Source: DAOVVL01 sp965603095
GTDB taxonomy: Bacteria; Pseudomonadota; Alphaproteobacteria; Rhodospirillales; Magnetovibrionaceae
DNA: 19,936 nt
Reading direction: 5' to 3'
NCBI GenBank assembly: GCA_965603095.1
Contig: CBFDBQ010000042.1
Coordinates: forward strand, 1-19,936
The notes below the pieces were generated by a model, which saw only the letters and a list, made by a program, of their open reading frames with translations, did not search any database and had not been told where the DNA came from. Below are positions 8,520-16,245 of this stretch, one piece after another. Both the position numbers and the translations under genes were made by a program. Within the stretch, counting starts at the first letter, position 1, and each line of letters begins with the position of its first letter.

Positions 8520-9655
8520 TAAATAGACTCCAGAACCGTTGCAATTCCTTGTCCGCCACCAATGCACTGTGTGGCTAGCGCGTACCGTCCACCATCACGT
8601 TTTAATATTTCAGCCGCCTTGCCGGTAATTCTGGCGCCAGTTGCGCCCAACGGATGGCCAAGGGCTATGGCCCCGCCATCAACATTGATTTTTGAGACAT
8701 CCAACCCAAGGTCGCCAATGGAGGCCAGCGATTGGCTGGCAAATGCTTCGTTAAGTTCGATAACGTCAAGCTCGTCAACCGTTATGCCCGCGCGGGCAAG
8801 AGCTTTGCGTGATGATTCAACCGGGCCGATGCCCATTATTTCAGGATCACATCCCGATACGGCAAAAGATTTAATCCGGGCCAGTGGTTCAATTGAATAT
8901 TTATTTGCAAATTCTTCGGTAGTAACCAGCACCGCCGATGCCCCGTCGGTTAATGGTGATGCCGTTCCGGCGGTAACGCTTCCGTTCTCACTAAATGCCG
9001 GTTTAAGGTCGGCAAGGGCTTCGATTGTGGTATCTGCGCGCACACAGCCATCAACATTAACAACTCCGCCTTTGGTGTGGATAGGAACTATTTCAGCCGC
9101 CAATTTTCCATCTGCCTGTGCCTTGACCGCTTTTAATTGGCTGGCAAGAGCAAACTCGTCTTGTTCGGTGCGGCTAAGGGAGTATTTTTCAGCAATGTTT
9201 TCTGCGGTTTCACCCATACCCATATAGGCACCGGCCATGCGGGCGGCCAAATCCGGATGGGGTAGGGGGTTAAAACCGGCCATGGGAACGCGGGTCATGC
9301 TTTCGACGCCCGCACAAATGTAAGCTTCGCCCGCATTCATCTGCATAGCACCTGCGGCCATATGAATTGCTTGCATGGATGATCCACAAAATCTATTTAC
9401 GGTTACACCGCCAACGCTTATTGGCAGGTCGGCCAAAAATCCGACCAGTCTGGCAATATTGAAACCCTGTTCGCCTTCGGGGAAGGCGCAGCCCATGATG
9501 AGGTCTTCCAGTTGTGAGGGGATTACCCCGGTTCGGGTTACAAGTTCACGCACCACTTGCGCGGCAATTTCATCAGGCCTTGTTTTGGCTAGCGCACCCT
9601 TGAAGGCAGGAGTAAAGGGCGAGCGAACATACCCTGCTATTACTATTGATTTCAT
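8519..9655 (-). CDS. fadA: Acetyl-CoA acyltransferase (3-ketoacyl-CoA thiolase) FadA
   Basis: Thiolase that cleaves 3-ketoacyl-CoA with CoA to give acetyl-CoA and a shortened acyl-CoA. All catalytic features are present: nucleophile C90 in VNRFCGSSMQ, NEAFA (302-306), H334 in GHPLGATG and C364 in CIGGGQG. The 378-residue length is normal for the degradative thiolases. The start is well supported: its ATG overlaps the fadD stop as ATGA, and a strong AAGGAG (9665-9670) lies 9 bases upstream inside fadD. It is followed by fadN through a TAATG overlap, so the two subunits of a probable FadN-FadA complex are translated together. A biosynthetic acetoacetyl-CoA thiolase is the alternative, but the context argues against it. 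Confidence 0.93.
   Translation of the reverse strand: MKSIVIAGYVRSPFTPAFKGALAKTRPDEIAAQVVRELVTRTGVIPSQLEDLIMGCAFPEGEQGFNIARLVGFLADLPISVGGVTVNRFCGSSMQAIHMAAGAMQMNAGEAYICAGVESMTRVPMAGFNPLPHPDLAARMAGAYMGMGETAENIAEKYSLSRTEQDEFALASQLKAVKAQADGKLAAEIVPIHTKGGVVNVDGCVRADTTIEALADLKPAFSENGSVTAGTASPLTDGASAVLVTTEEFANKYSIEPLARIKSFAVSGCDPEIMGIGPVESSRKALARAGITVDELDVIELNEAFASQSLASIGDLGLDVSKINVDGGAIALGHPLGATGARITGKAAEILKRDGGRYALATQCIGGGQGIATVLESI
8528..8531 (-). promoter_or_regulatory. Ribosome binding site deciding the fadN start
   Basis: GGAG on the minus strand, 8 bases before the ATG at 8519 and inside the 3' end of fadA. Together with the TAATG stop-start overlap it selects the 786-residue start over the longer reading frame from 8567. 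Confidence 0.6.
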
Positions 9656-11346
9656 GCGCTTTTGCTCCTTTTTTGTTTTTCTTCTGCAATTAGCTCTTTT
9701 TTCGACAGCTTACCAATTAGTGTTTTTGGAAGGGCATCTCGTATTTCAAGTTCAGCGATTTTTTCTATGGGATTTAGATGTTCGCCAGCAAATTCAATAA
9801 GTTCATCAACCGTAGCATTTATCCCATTTTTTAATTTCACAAACGCTTTTGGGGCTTCGCCACGGTATTCATCAGCAATTCCTATAACTATTACTTCATC
9901 AACTGCGGGGTTAAGGTAAAGCGCGTCTTCAATGGTGCGCGGATAAACCTTGTAGCCGGAACAAATTATTACATCCTTTAATCTATCGGTCAGAAAGATA
10001 TATCCATCTTCATCAATACGGCCGACATCTCCGGTTCTGAGCCAGCCATCAATTATTGTTTCTGCGGTGTCGATTGGTTTATTCCAATAGCCAGCCATTA
10101 TCTGTGGACCACGGGCAACAACTTCGCCCCGTTCGCCCTGGGGCAGGGATTTTTTAGGATCGTCAAGGTCGCGAATTTCAATATCAACACCGGGGAAGGG
10201 AATGCCGATAGAGCCAGTTTTGTTTATCCCCCTTGGCGGGTTACAGGTAAGCACCGGCGATGATTCCGATAGACCATATCCCTCAACCACAACGCACCCG
10301 GTCAACTTTTCAAACCTTTCCTTAACCTCAATGGGCAGTGATGCCCCACCTGAAACGCAAAATCTGATCGAAGTCAGGTCAAACTTATTTAATTTTGGAT
10401 GGTTGTTAATCGCGTTATATATGGTCGGGACTGCCGGGAATACGGTTGGGTGTTTTTCATTTATGGTTTTTAGAACTGTATCCAGTTCAAATCGTGGCAG
10501 CAGTATTAATTCTGATCCAGAAATTAAACCCATATTCATGCCAGCAGTCATGGCAAAAACATGAAAGAACGGCAAAACGCAAAGAAATTTCTCTTCACCC
10601 GGATTAACTTTTCCCAACCATAATTTTACCTGTAATGCGTTTGTCGATACGTTGGAGTGGGTAAGCATTGCTCCCTTGGGTATTCCGGTTGTGCCACCGG
10701 TGTATTGAATAATGGCAATGTCGTTTAAAGCATCAATATTGACCGGACCGGGATTGCCCTCATTATCAATTAAGCGTTCAAATGAAATATGACGTTCATT
10801 TGTGGGCGGGCGGGCAATTTCTGAACGTTTAAAAACACGATAAAGAAAACTTTTAACAGTTGGCAATGCTTCAGCTAGCGAACAAACGACAATCGTTTTT
10901 ACGTTTGAAGCGACCATTGCTTGTTCTACTTTATCGTAAAGCAATTTTACATCTAGCGTTATCATCATGCAGATATCGCTGTCATTGGCTTGATGGTTTA
11001 ATTCTTCGGCCGTATAGAGCGGGTTAAAATTGACGATAGTCGCGCCAATTTTAAGGGCCGCAAAATATGAAATTACATAAAATGGTGAATTGGGTAGGCA
11101 CAATCCCACACGACTGTCTTTGCCTACACCTAATTTTTGCAGGCCTTCGGCTGCGCGGTTAACCAGATTACCTATTTCGCCGTAAGTTTGCTTGCATCCC
11201 ATAAAATCTAGGCAAGGGGCATTGGGCACGATGGCAATAGAATCTTCCAATATGGAATGCACTGGCTTTTCAACCGGGGAAAGATTGATGTCAATATCTT
11301 CGGGGTAGTTTCTAGCCCAAATCCGTGTTTGCCGATGATCGTTCAT
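9652..11346 (-). CDS. fadD: Long-chain fatty acid--CoA ligase FadD
   Basis: ATP-dependent acyl-CoA synthetase of the adenylate-forming family, which activates fatty acids for beta-oxidation. Motifs in order: YTGGTTGIPKGA (215-226, phosphate-binding loop), GYGLSESSP (356-364), WLRTGD (435-440), DRLKDVIICSGYKVYP (454-469, fatty acyl-CoA synthetase signature) and GKLSKKEL with the probable catalytic K546. The 564-residue length agrees with E. coli FadD (about 561). The start is backed by AGGGGT about 6 bases upstream, and the gap from the preceding gene is 21 bases. Its stop overlaps the fadA start (ATGA). Chain-length preference cannot be read from the sequence. Confidence 0.93.
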   Translation of the reverse strand: MNDHRQTRIWARNYPEDIDINLSPVEKPVHSILEDSIAIVPNAPCLDFMGCKQTYGEIGNLVNRAAEGLQKLGVGKDSRVGLCLPNSPFYVISYFAALKIGATIVNFNPLYTAEELNHQANDSDICMMITLDVKLLYDKVEQAMVASNVKTIVVCSLAEALPTVKSFLYRVFKRSEIARPPTNERHISFERLIDNEGNPGPVNIDALNDIAIIQYTGGTTGIPKGAMLTHSNVSTNALQVKLWLGKVNPGEEKFLCVLPFFHVFAMTAGMNMGLISGSELILLPRFELDTVLKTINEKHPTVFPAVPTIYNAINNHPKLNKFDLTSIRFCVSGGASLPIEVKERFEKLTGCVVVEGYGLSESSPVLTCNPPRGINKTGSIGIPFPGVDIEIRDLDDPKKSLPQGERGEVVARGPQIMAGYWNKPIDTAETIIDGWLRTGDVGRIDEDGYIFLTDRLKDVIICSGYKVYPRTIEDALYLNPAVDEVIVIGIADEYRGEAPKAFVKLKNGINATVDELIEFAGEHLNPIEKIAELEIRDALPKTLIGKLSKKELIAEEKQKRSKSA

Positions 11347-11367
11347 GACAGCACCCCTATAAGAAAA

Positions 11368-13665
11368 TTAGTCGGTTTCTATGCGCCTAATGAAGTTAGT
11401 CAATAACTCACGGGTATCGCCAATATCGTCAATAATGATACCATGCTTATTTGATGCAATCCAATGTAGTGATTTATCGCCTACAGAAAGACCGTCAAAC
11501 ACTAGCTTTGCTCCATCCGGATCGACCACCGGGTCGTCATCGCCTTGAATTATGCTAATTGGGCTCGATATTTGCCTAAGCTCCTTTAGGGTGTATTCGG
11601 AAAGGTCAAGCAGGTTGCCAATGGCTCCAACTGGGGTTGAGCGATAATTGATTTCTGGGTGTTCTGGGTCATTGTCAATAAATTCAAGCAAGCCTTCTGT
11701 ATTTGGTAGCCATTTAGTCATTTTGTTAATTCCTTGAACAAACGGAATTAAAGCAGATTTTTTATTCCTTAATTTTACGGCAGGGGAAACAGCGGCAACA
11801 CCGGCAAGATTTTCAGGATTGCTAGCGGCAAAGGCTAGCGCCAACGTTGCCCCGGTAGAAAACCCAACAACAACAATGTTCTCGCAAAATGCGGAAAGAA
11901 TTTTGTAGCCACGTTCTACTGATGTAAGCCAGTCATTCCATGAAAGCTCGGCTAGGTCATGCGGTGATGTCCCATGGCCTGCAATGCGAACACCCATTAC
12001 GGCATATCCTTGTTTGCACAAGCCATCACCAAATTCACGCAATTCGGCCGGTGTTGCCAAAAGACCGTGCAACAATAAAATGCCAGTTTTGCATTTGCTC
12101 TTTGGCAGTAAAAGATAAGGTTTAGCGTCTTCGGTTGCGGTTTCTTTTTTATTTATTTCATCAAATTCAGGGGCATTAAAGTGTTCTAAATTCCATTGAT
12201 AGGAGCGAAGTTCATCATCAAACATATAAGAAGCAATATCTTCGTCTGGCACTGTTTCAACACTGTCCAGTGCCGCATCAACTGTTTGATGGACCTCGGC
12301 TAAAGGCACAACTTCATTTTCATAAACCATAACTGGGTTTTCAATGCGAATTTCATCAAATTCGTATTCATTTAATAGCTTGTCATTGAATATGTATTTA
12401 TTATCAGAAACCTTAATCAACTCTGCCTGTTTGCAGGTAGCAATAAATCTATCAAGTTCGGGGCATTCTCCATCCAGTAATTTAATATAACAGTTTGGCC
12501 AGAGAAGGCTGTGGTGTAATTGCAGACCATAAGTCGCCTGAAGGTTTTTTACCGACATATAAAGCGCAAGATTAAATTCATTAAATTCTATTTCCATGCG
12601 GTCACGCTCAAGTAGGGTAACAATTAAATGCGATGCAATATGGCTAAGGTTTATTGTTATATTTGTGTACATGGCTTGCATGTATTCATCGCGAATAATG
12701 TTGGTTTCTTTTGATATGCATCGCTCCAGAATTTTCTCTATGTATCCGCTAGCTTGATCTTTTAATCCAAATAAATCATCAAGCGATCTAATTTTTGCAA
12801 AATACCTTTTAAGAATTATTTTTTCCCACCACCACCATTTTTTTCTTGTGATTACTGGTTCGCACAACCGAATGTCCATATCGGTATCTTTGAAAACAAG
12901 ATTGCTTTCAATAAGGATTTCTTCAGAGAATTTTCTCGACATATTTTTTGTAAAAAAACTAGCAAACTTGCTAAAAAAGTTTTCTCTTACACGGATAGGG
13001 TAAAACGTAATAGTTGAAGGTATTATCAAAGTAGGTTTTTTAGCCAATGCAATAAGTTCTTCTGCGCTATTCAATTTCAATGCTTTCACCCATCGATTAA
13101 TTCGATCGGTATCATTATTTTTATTTAAGTCCAATATGCGTAATTTAAATATATCTAATGTGTGCGCAAGAACTGCCGCGCCACGATGGTGTTTTCTTCT
13201 TTCCGATGCGGTACGCGAATAAATACTGTAATTACCTTTATTGTCCATAACGCGGCGATCTTTAACCATGCCGCCTTCGGGGAACATCACTACCTTTCGT
13301 CCACGCAATATTTCAGCAGCCAAAAACGGCAATAACCCAGGCAGGTCGTTTGGAACAACGCCGATACTTCTAATAAAATTGGCAAACATGTCGCTGCCTT
13401 CAAAGAAAACCTTGTCTGCAACCGAACGGCAATGTGCACCGGTTTTCTGATAAATTACATAAGGAGGAATAATTGTTTCGAATCGGGCAAAATGATTAAA
13501 CAAAAATATATCACCACGATTGAATAAGTCATCTGTGTGATGAACTCGTATCTTAAGACCCAAACGATCTTTTATAGTTTCGATTGATTTGGCGACCCAG
13601 CGATAGGTGTCATCATTAATTTCGAGCGATTCTCTGTCTGTACTCACCATGTTAAGCAAATCCAT
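11368..13665 (-). CDS. Acyltransferase (PlsC/PlsB-like)-alpha/beta hydrolase fusion
   Basis: A 765-residue two-enzyme protein. Residues about 50-270 resemble glycerolipid acyltransferases: N57-H58-F-A-R-F-E63 stands where the HX4D motif is expected (here HX4E), and FPEG (128-131) is motif III. Residues about 280-510 are poorly conserved to my eye, with an acidic stretch near 465-510. Residues about 525-765 form an alpha/beta hydrolase of the carboxylesterase/monoacylglycerol lipase kind: LLHG (531-534, oxyanion region), nucleophile S603 in GFSTG, probable acid D711 in GDDDPVVD and H741 in NKHG. It has no signal peptide or clear membrane span. As first gene of the beta-oxidation operon it may release or remodel acyl chains; that role is inferred. 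The start is uncertain: AGCAGG abuts the first ATG, and Met6 is an alternative. Confidence 0.82.
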   Translation of the reverse strand: MDLLNMVSTDRESLEINDDTYRWVAKSIETIKDRLGLKIRVHHTDDLFNRGDIFLFNHFARFETIIPPYVIYQKTGAHCRSVADKVFFEGSDMFANFIRSIGVVPNDLPGLLPFLAAEILRGRKVVMFPEGGMVKDRRVMDNKGNYSIYSRTASERRKHHRGAAVLAHTLDIFKLRILDLNKNNDTDRINRWVKALKLNSAEELIALAKKPTLIIPSTITFYPIRVRENFFSKFASFFTKNMSRKFSEEILIESNLVFKDTDMDIRLCEPVITRKKWWWWEKIILKRYFAKIRSLDDLFGLKDQASGYIEKILERCISKETNIIRDEYMQAMYTNITINLSHIASHLIVTLLERDRMEIEFNEFNLALYMSVKNLQATYGLQLHHSLLWPNCYIKLLDGECPELDRFIATCKQAELIKVSDNKYIFNDKLLNEYEFDEIRIENPVMVYENEVVPLAEVHQTVDAALDSVETVPDEDIASYMFDDELRSYQWNLEHFNAPEFDEINKKETATEDAKPYLLLPKSKCKTGILLLHGLLATPAELREFGDGLCKQGYAVMGVRIAGHGTSPHDLAELSWNDWLTSVERGYKILSAFCENIVVVGFSTGATLALAFAASNPENLAGVAAVSPAVKLRNKKSALIPFVQGINKMTKWLPNTEGLLEFIDNDPEHPEINYRSTPVGAIGNLLDLSEYTLKELRQISSPISIIQGDDDPVVDPDGAKLVFDGLSVGDKSLHWIASNKHGIIIDDIGDTRELLTNFIRRIETD

Positions 13666-13687
13666 CCTGCTAAGACCAATTCAATGG

Positions 13688-13728
13688 CCCATATTTAAGT
13701 ATATATGGGTATGAAAATCATAGTACCC
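13688..13728. promoter_or_regulatory. Nested inverted repeats in the divergent intergenic region (candidate operator)
   Basis: The 184-base spacer between the fatty-acid operon (minus) and the 415-residue gene (plus) holds a perfect 7-bp inverted repeat CCCATAT (13688-13694) / ATATGGG (13703-13709). Right beside it and sharing its GGG is a second dyad, GGG-TATGA-AAA-TCATA-GTA-CCC, up to about 13728. These lie 23-63 bases before the operon's start codon and could bind a regulator of the operon. I see no convincing -35/-10 pair, and no repressor gene lies in the window. Confidence 0.35.
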
Positions 13729-13849
13729 AATAACTTAAAAATATCATTCAATGAAACTCTACGGTTACAATTGCCCAATTCATTCTTAGCTGGCAGTATA
13801 CCTTATTGGGAAATAACAAAAATTAGAAGAATGTGTTTTAGTATTTATC

Positions 13850-15097
13850 ATGGCGATAATGGTTGATCCGATAACTCTGTCCGGGGGGTTAGGCAAAAAG
13901 TGGTGGCAGGTACCTGATGCTTTGTGGCGTCGAAGTTCTGGCGTGCGCGAAAAACGGCTTCAGTTAACCTTGTCCAGACAGATACTGCCATTATTGCAAA
14001 AAATTGAAGCAGTTCAGCTTGAGAAAAACCCATCTGCCACCCTTTTTCTTAAAGGTAAATCCGTTGATCAGGTGGTCATGGATCCCACGTCGCTTGAGCT
14101 TGCCTTGTATTTATATGAAATGGCGCTAAGTGACGGCCTAATAAGGTATGCCCCGCGAAGGGGCGAGAGGGCTATTTCAATTCGTGGCGATTTGGATAAT
14201 CCAGTAGGTAGCTGTGGCATAACGCCTAATGAAGTTGCCAGAAGATACGTTTTGGTGCTGGCTACTCCAATTTTAAAAAATGGTGGGCATAGCCCAAGCG
14301 ATATTAACGTATTTCTTTCTACATTTTTGCAATCACGAGTGCAAAGTATTGGTCGCCTTAGATTTTTAACAAAACTAAGCAAAGCAACAATCAATGAAAT
14401 GCGTTCGGGGCTTTCAAACCTTGATATGCTTTTACAAAAAGACGATAAATGGTTACAGGTGCTTTGTAATGTAGATGCAACAGCATTTCTTAGGCCATTG
14501 CGAAATATTTTGGACCATGAGTTTCCAGATGTACTTAATTGGTCCGAGAAAATTCTTGAATCGGCGGCAAAAAATCTTGACCGTCCGGAAAAAATTCACG
14601 CACTTGGGAATACTATTGTTGAAATAAACGATCCGGCCATGTTTGATGCGCTTGGTTCATGGCCAACTGCAACAGATGAAAATGGCAAGTTTATTTGTAG
14701 AATAGACCAAATTACGGCATCCCTAGGTAGGGACTTATTCATTAAGCTTATAAAAGGTAGCCCCGCTTTGGTTAGGGACTTAGGTTCGTGGCCGCAAAAA
14801 AAGATTGATACCTACAAACCGTATCTTGGCGTTCTCACCGGTCCATCAATGCAATTGCTTGATGGGCTTGATGAAGGTCAGGTTATTGCCGTTCTTGATG
14901 GTCTAGTGGAAAAATTTAATATGCACGTTGTTTCCAAGGCGCTAAAAAAGAAAGAGGGGCTTATTATACTTCAGGGCGTGGTTAACGAGTTGAAGCTGAT
15001 GAATAGAAATTCAAAACAAACCCCTGATAAAATAAAGAAGCTAGTGCTGGGAACATATTTTGACGATTACACCGGCAAAATAGCTATGATTGACTGA
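13850..15097 (+). CDS. Hypothetical protein, 415 residues, unrecognised
   Basis: I do not recognise this family. The protein looks soluble: no signal peptide and no membrane segment. It is rich in Leu, Lys and Asp, with predicted helices over most of its length. A motif recurs: PAMFDALGSWP (LGSWP at 268-272) and PALVRDLGSWP (LGSWP at 311-315), 43 residues apart, which suggests a repeated helical unit. The N-terminus contains WWQVPDALWRR and a basic stretch. The start is uncertain: ATG at 13850 or 13859, both without a good ribosome site. Codon use resembles the neighbours, so it is probably real. It is divergent from the fatty-acid operon and its stop is immediately followed by the fbp stop on the other strand. 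Confidence 0.75.
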   Translation: MAIMVDPITLSGGLGKKWWQVPDALWRRSSGVREKRLQLTLSRQILPLLQKIEAVQLEKNPSATLFLKGKSVDQVVMDPTSLELALYLYEMALSDGLIRYAPRRGERAISIRGDLDNPVGSCGITPNEVARRYVLVLATPILKNGGHSPSDINVFLSTFLQSRVQSIGRLRFLTKLSKATINEMRSGLSNLDMLLQKDDKWLQVLCNVDATAFLRPLRNILDHEFPDVLNWSEKILESAAKNLDRPEKIHALGNTIVEINDPAMFDALGSWPTATDENGKFICRIDQITASLGRDLFIKLIKGSPALVRDLGSWPQKKIDTYKPYLGVLTGPSMQLLDGLDEGQVIAVLDGLVEKFNMHVVSKALKKKEGLIILQGVVNELKLMNRNSKQTPDKIKKLVLGTYFDDYTGKIAMID

Positions 15098-16102
15098 TTA
15101 TTCTTTATGATACCCAACAACGCGCTCTACTTCATTTTTTGATCCCATAATAACCGGAACCCGTTGGTGCAAGCCACTAGGCTTGATTTCCATAATGCGC
15201 TCGCGCCCGGTGGATGCAACGCCACCGGCTTGTTCAATTATCATACCCATGGGGTTTGCTTCATACATAAGGCGCAACTTGCCACCTTGGTCACGTAGGC
15301 GTTCATCCATGGGGTAAAGAAAGATGCCGCCACGGGTAAGGATACGATGAATTTCAGCAACCATAGAAGCAATCCAGCGCATGTTGAAGTTTTCACCGCG
15401 CGGACCTTCGCTACCTGCCATGCATTCATCAACGTAACGCTTAACCGGCGCTTCCCAGAATCGTTGTTTCGATGCATTGATGGCTAATTCACGGGTATCT
15501 TCGGGAACCGTCATTCCCGGATGGGTCAAAATAAATTCACCAATGTTTTGATCGAGGGTAAATCCGTTAACACCACTACCGGATGTTAAAACCAGCATGG
15601 TCGAGGGGCCATATAGGGCGTATCCAGCACATACTTGGGTTGTTCCGGGTTGAAGAAAATCTTCAACTTCTGGGTGGGTTACGCCTTCAGGGCATTTTAA
15701 AATAGAAAAAATTGTGCCAACAGATACGTTAACGTCAATATTGCTTGAGCCGTCTAGTGGATCAAACAGCAATAGGTATTTGCCGCGGGGTGCGCCTTCG
15801 GGCAGGGCATAGGGGTCATCCATTTCTTCGGATGCCATACCGGCTAAATGACCACCAACTTCGTTAAAGCGCAGGAATATATCGTTGGATAAAATATCCA
15901 ATTTTTTCTGGGTTTCGCCCTGAATGTTTTCAGAGCCAGCGCTACCCAATGCACCAACCAGTGCACCGTGGTTAACTTGATCTGAAATAACCTTGCATGA
16001 AGTAATGATATCGCCAAGTAGCATGGAGAAATCGCCAGTACCATGTGTACGGCGCTGTTCTTCAATCATGAAATGGGTAATTGTTTTGCGATCTGTCGGC
16101 AT
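15098..16102 (-). CDS. fbp: Fructose-1,6-bisphosphatase, class I
   Basis: Hydrolyses fructose-1,6-bisphosphate to fructose-6-phosphate in gluconeogenesis or, in autotrophs, the Calvin cycle. The 334-residue length is normal for the class I enzyme. Metal and phosphate ligands are visible: E92-E93 in ASEEMD, DPLDGSSN (114-121) and E281 within the FBPase signature GKLRLMYEANPMG (274-286). The start follows the usual N-terminus (TITHFMIEEQR); a possible AAGG lies about 11 bases upstream. No Calvin-cycle gene is nearby, so gluconeogenesis is the simpler reading and suits growth on fatty acids. Its stop codon abuts that of the convergent gene. Confidence 0.95.
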   Translation of the reverse strand: MPTDRKTITHFMIEEQRRTHGTGDFSMLLGDIITSCKVISDQVNHGALVGALGSAGSENIQGETQKKLDILSNDIFLRFNEVGGHLAGMASEEMDDPYALPEGAPRGKYLLLFDPLDGSSNIDVNVSVGTIFSILKCPEGVTHPEVEDFLQPGTTQVCAGYALYGPSTMLVLTSGSGVNGFTLDQNIGEFILTHPGMTVPEDTRELAINASKQRFWEAPVKRYVDECMAGSEGPRGENFNMRWIASMVAEIHRILTRGGIFLYPMDERLRDQGGKLRLMYEANPMGMIIEQAGGVASTGRERIMEIKPSGLHQRVPVIMGSKNEVERVVGYHKE

Positions 16103-16169
16103 GGGGGCGAGACCTTTTTTCTACAGGATAAGTTTAAGTTGCGCTGATGTAACCAATGGCGAAAGTTGT

Positions 16170-16225
16170 GCCAACACCCGCACGGGGAGAGAACCTACCC
16201 CTTTGTGGGGGGGTGTGGTTCTGGC
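16170..16225. repeat. GC-rich imperfect palindrome upstream of fbp
   Basis: The 143-base gap between the GspB-like gene and fbp contains a long imperfect stem. GCCA pairs with TGGC (16170-16173 / 16222-16225), ACACCC with GGGTGT (16174-16179 / 16211-16216), CAC with GTG (16181-16183 / 16205-16207) and GGGG with CCCC (16184-16187 / 16198-16201), with small bulges and a 10-base loop. Neither strand has a T-run after it, so it is not a standard intrinsic terminator. It could be a 5' leader structure of fbp, a factor-dependent terminator or a dispersed palindromic element. Confidence 0.45.
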
Positions 16226-16245
16226 AGTCAGATAATTTTAGCAAA

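Noticed and set aside
8520..8567. Longer fadN start at 8567 adding 16 residues (MHWWRTRN...)
   Set aside because: It lies inside fadA, has no ribosome site, and the extra residues precede a normal Rossmann N-terminus. The TAATG overlap and GGAG favour 8519.
8562..9227. 221-codon plus-strand frame opposite fadA
   Set aside because: It is the shadow of a well-supported thiolase gene with all catalytic motifs on the other strand.
11368..13665. Reading the HX4E change as a dead acyltransferase
   Set aside because: Glu can replace Asp chemically, FPEG and surroundings are intact, and I cannot see whether relatives share the change; so activity is left open.
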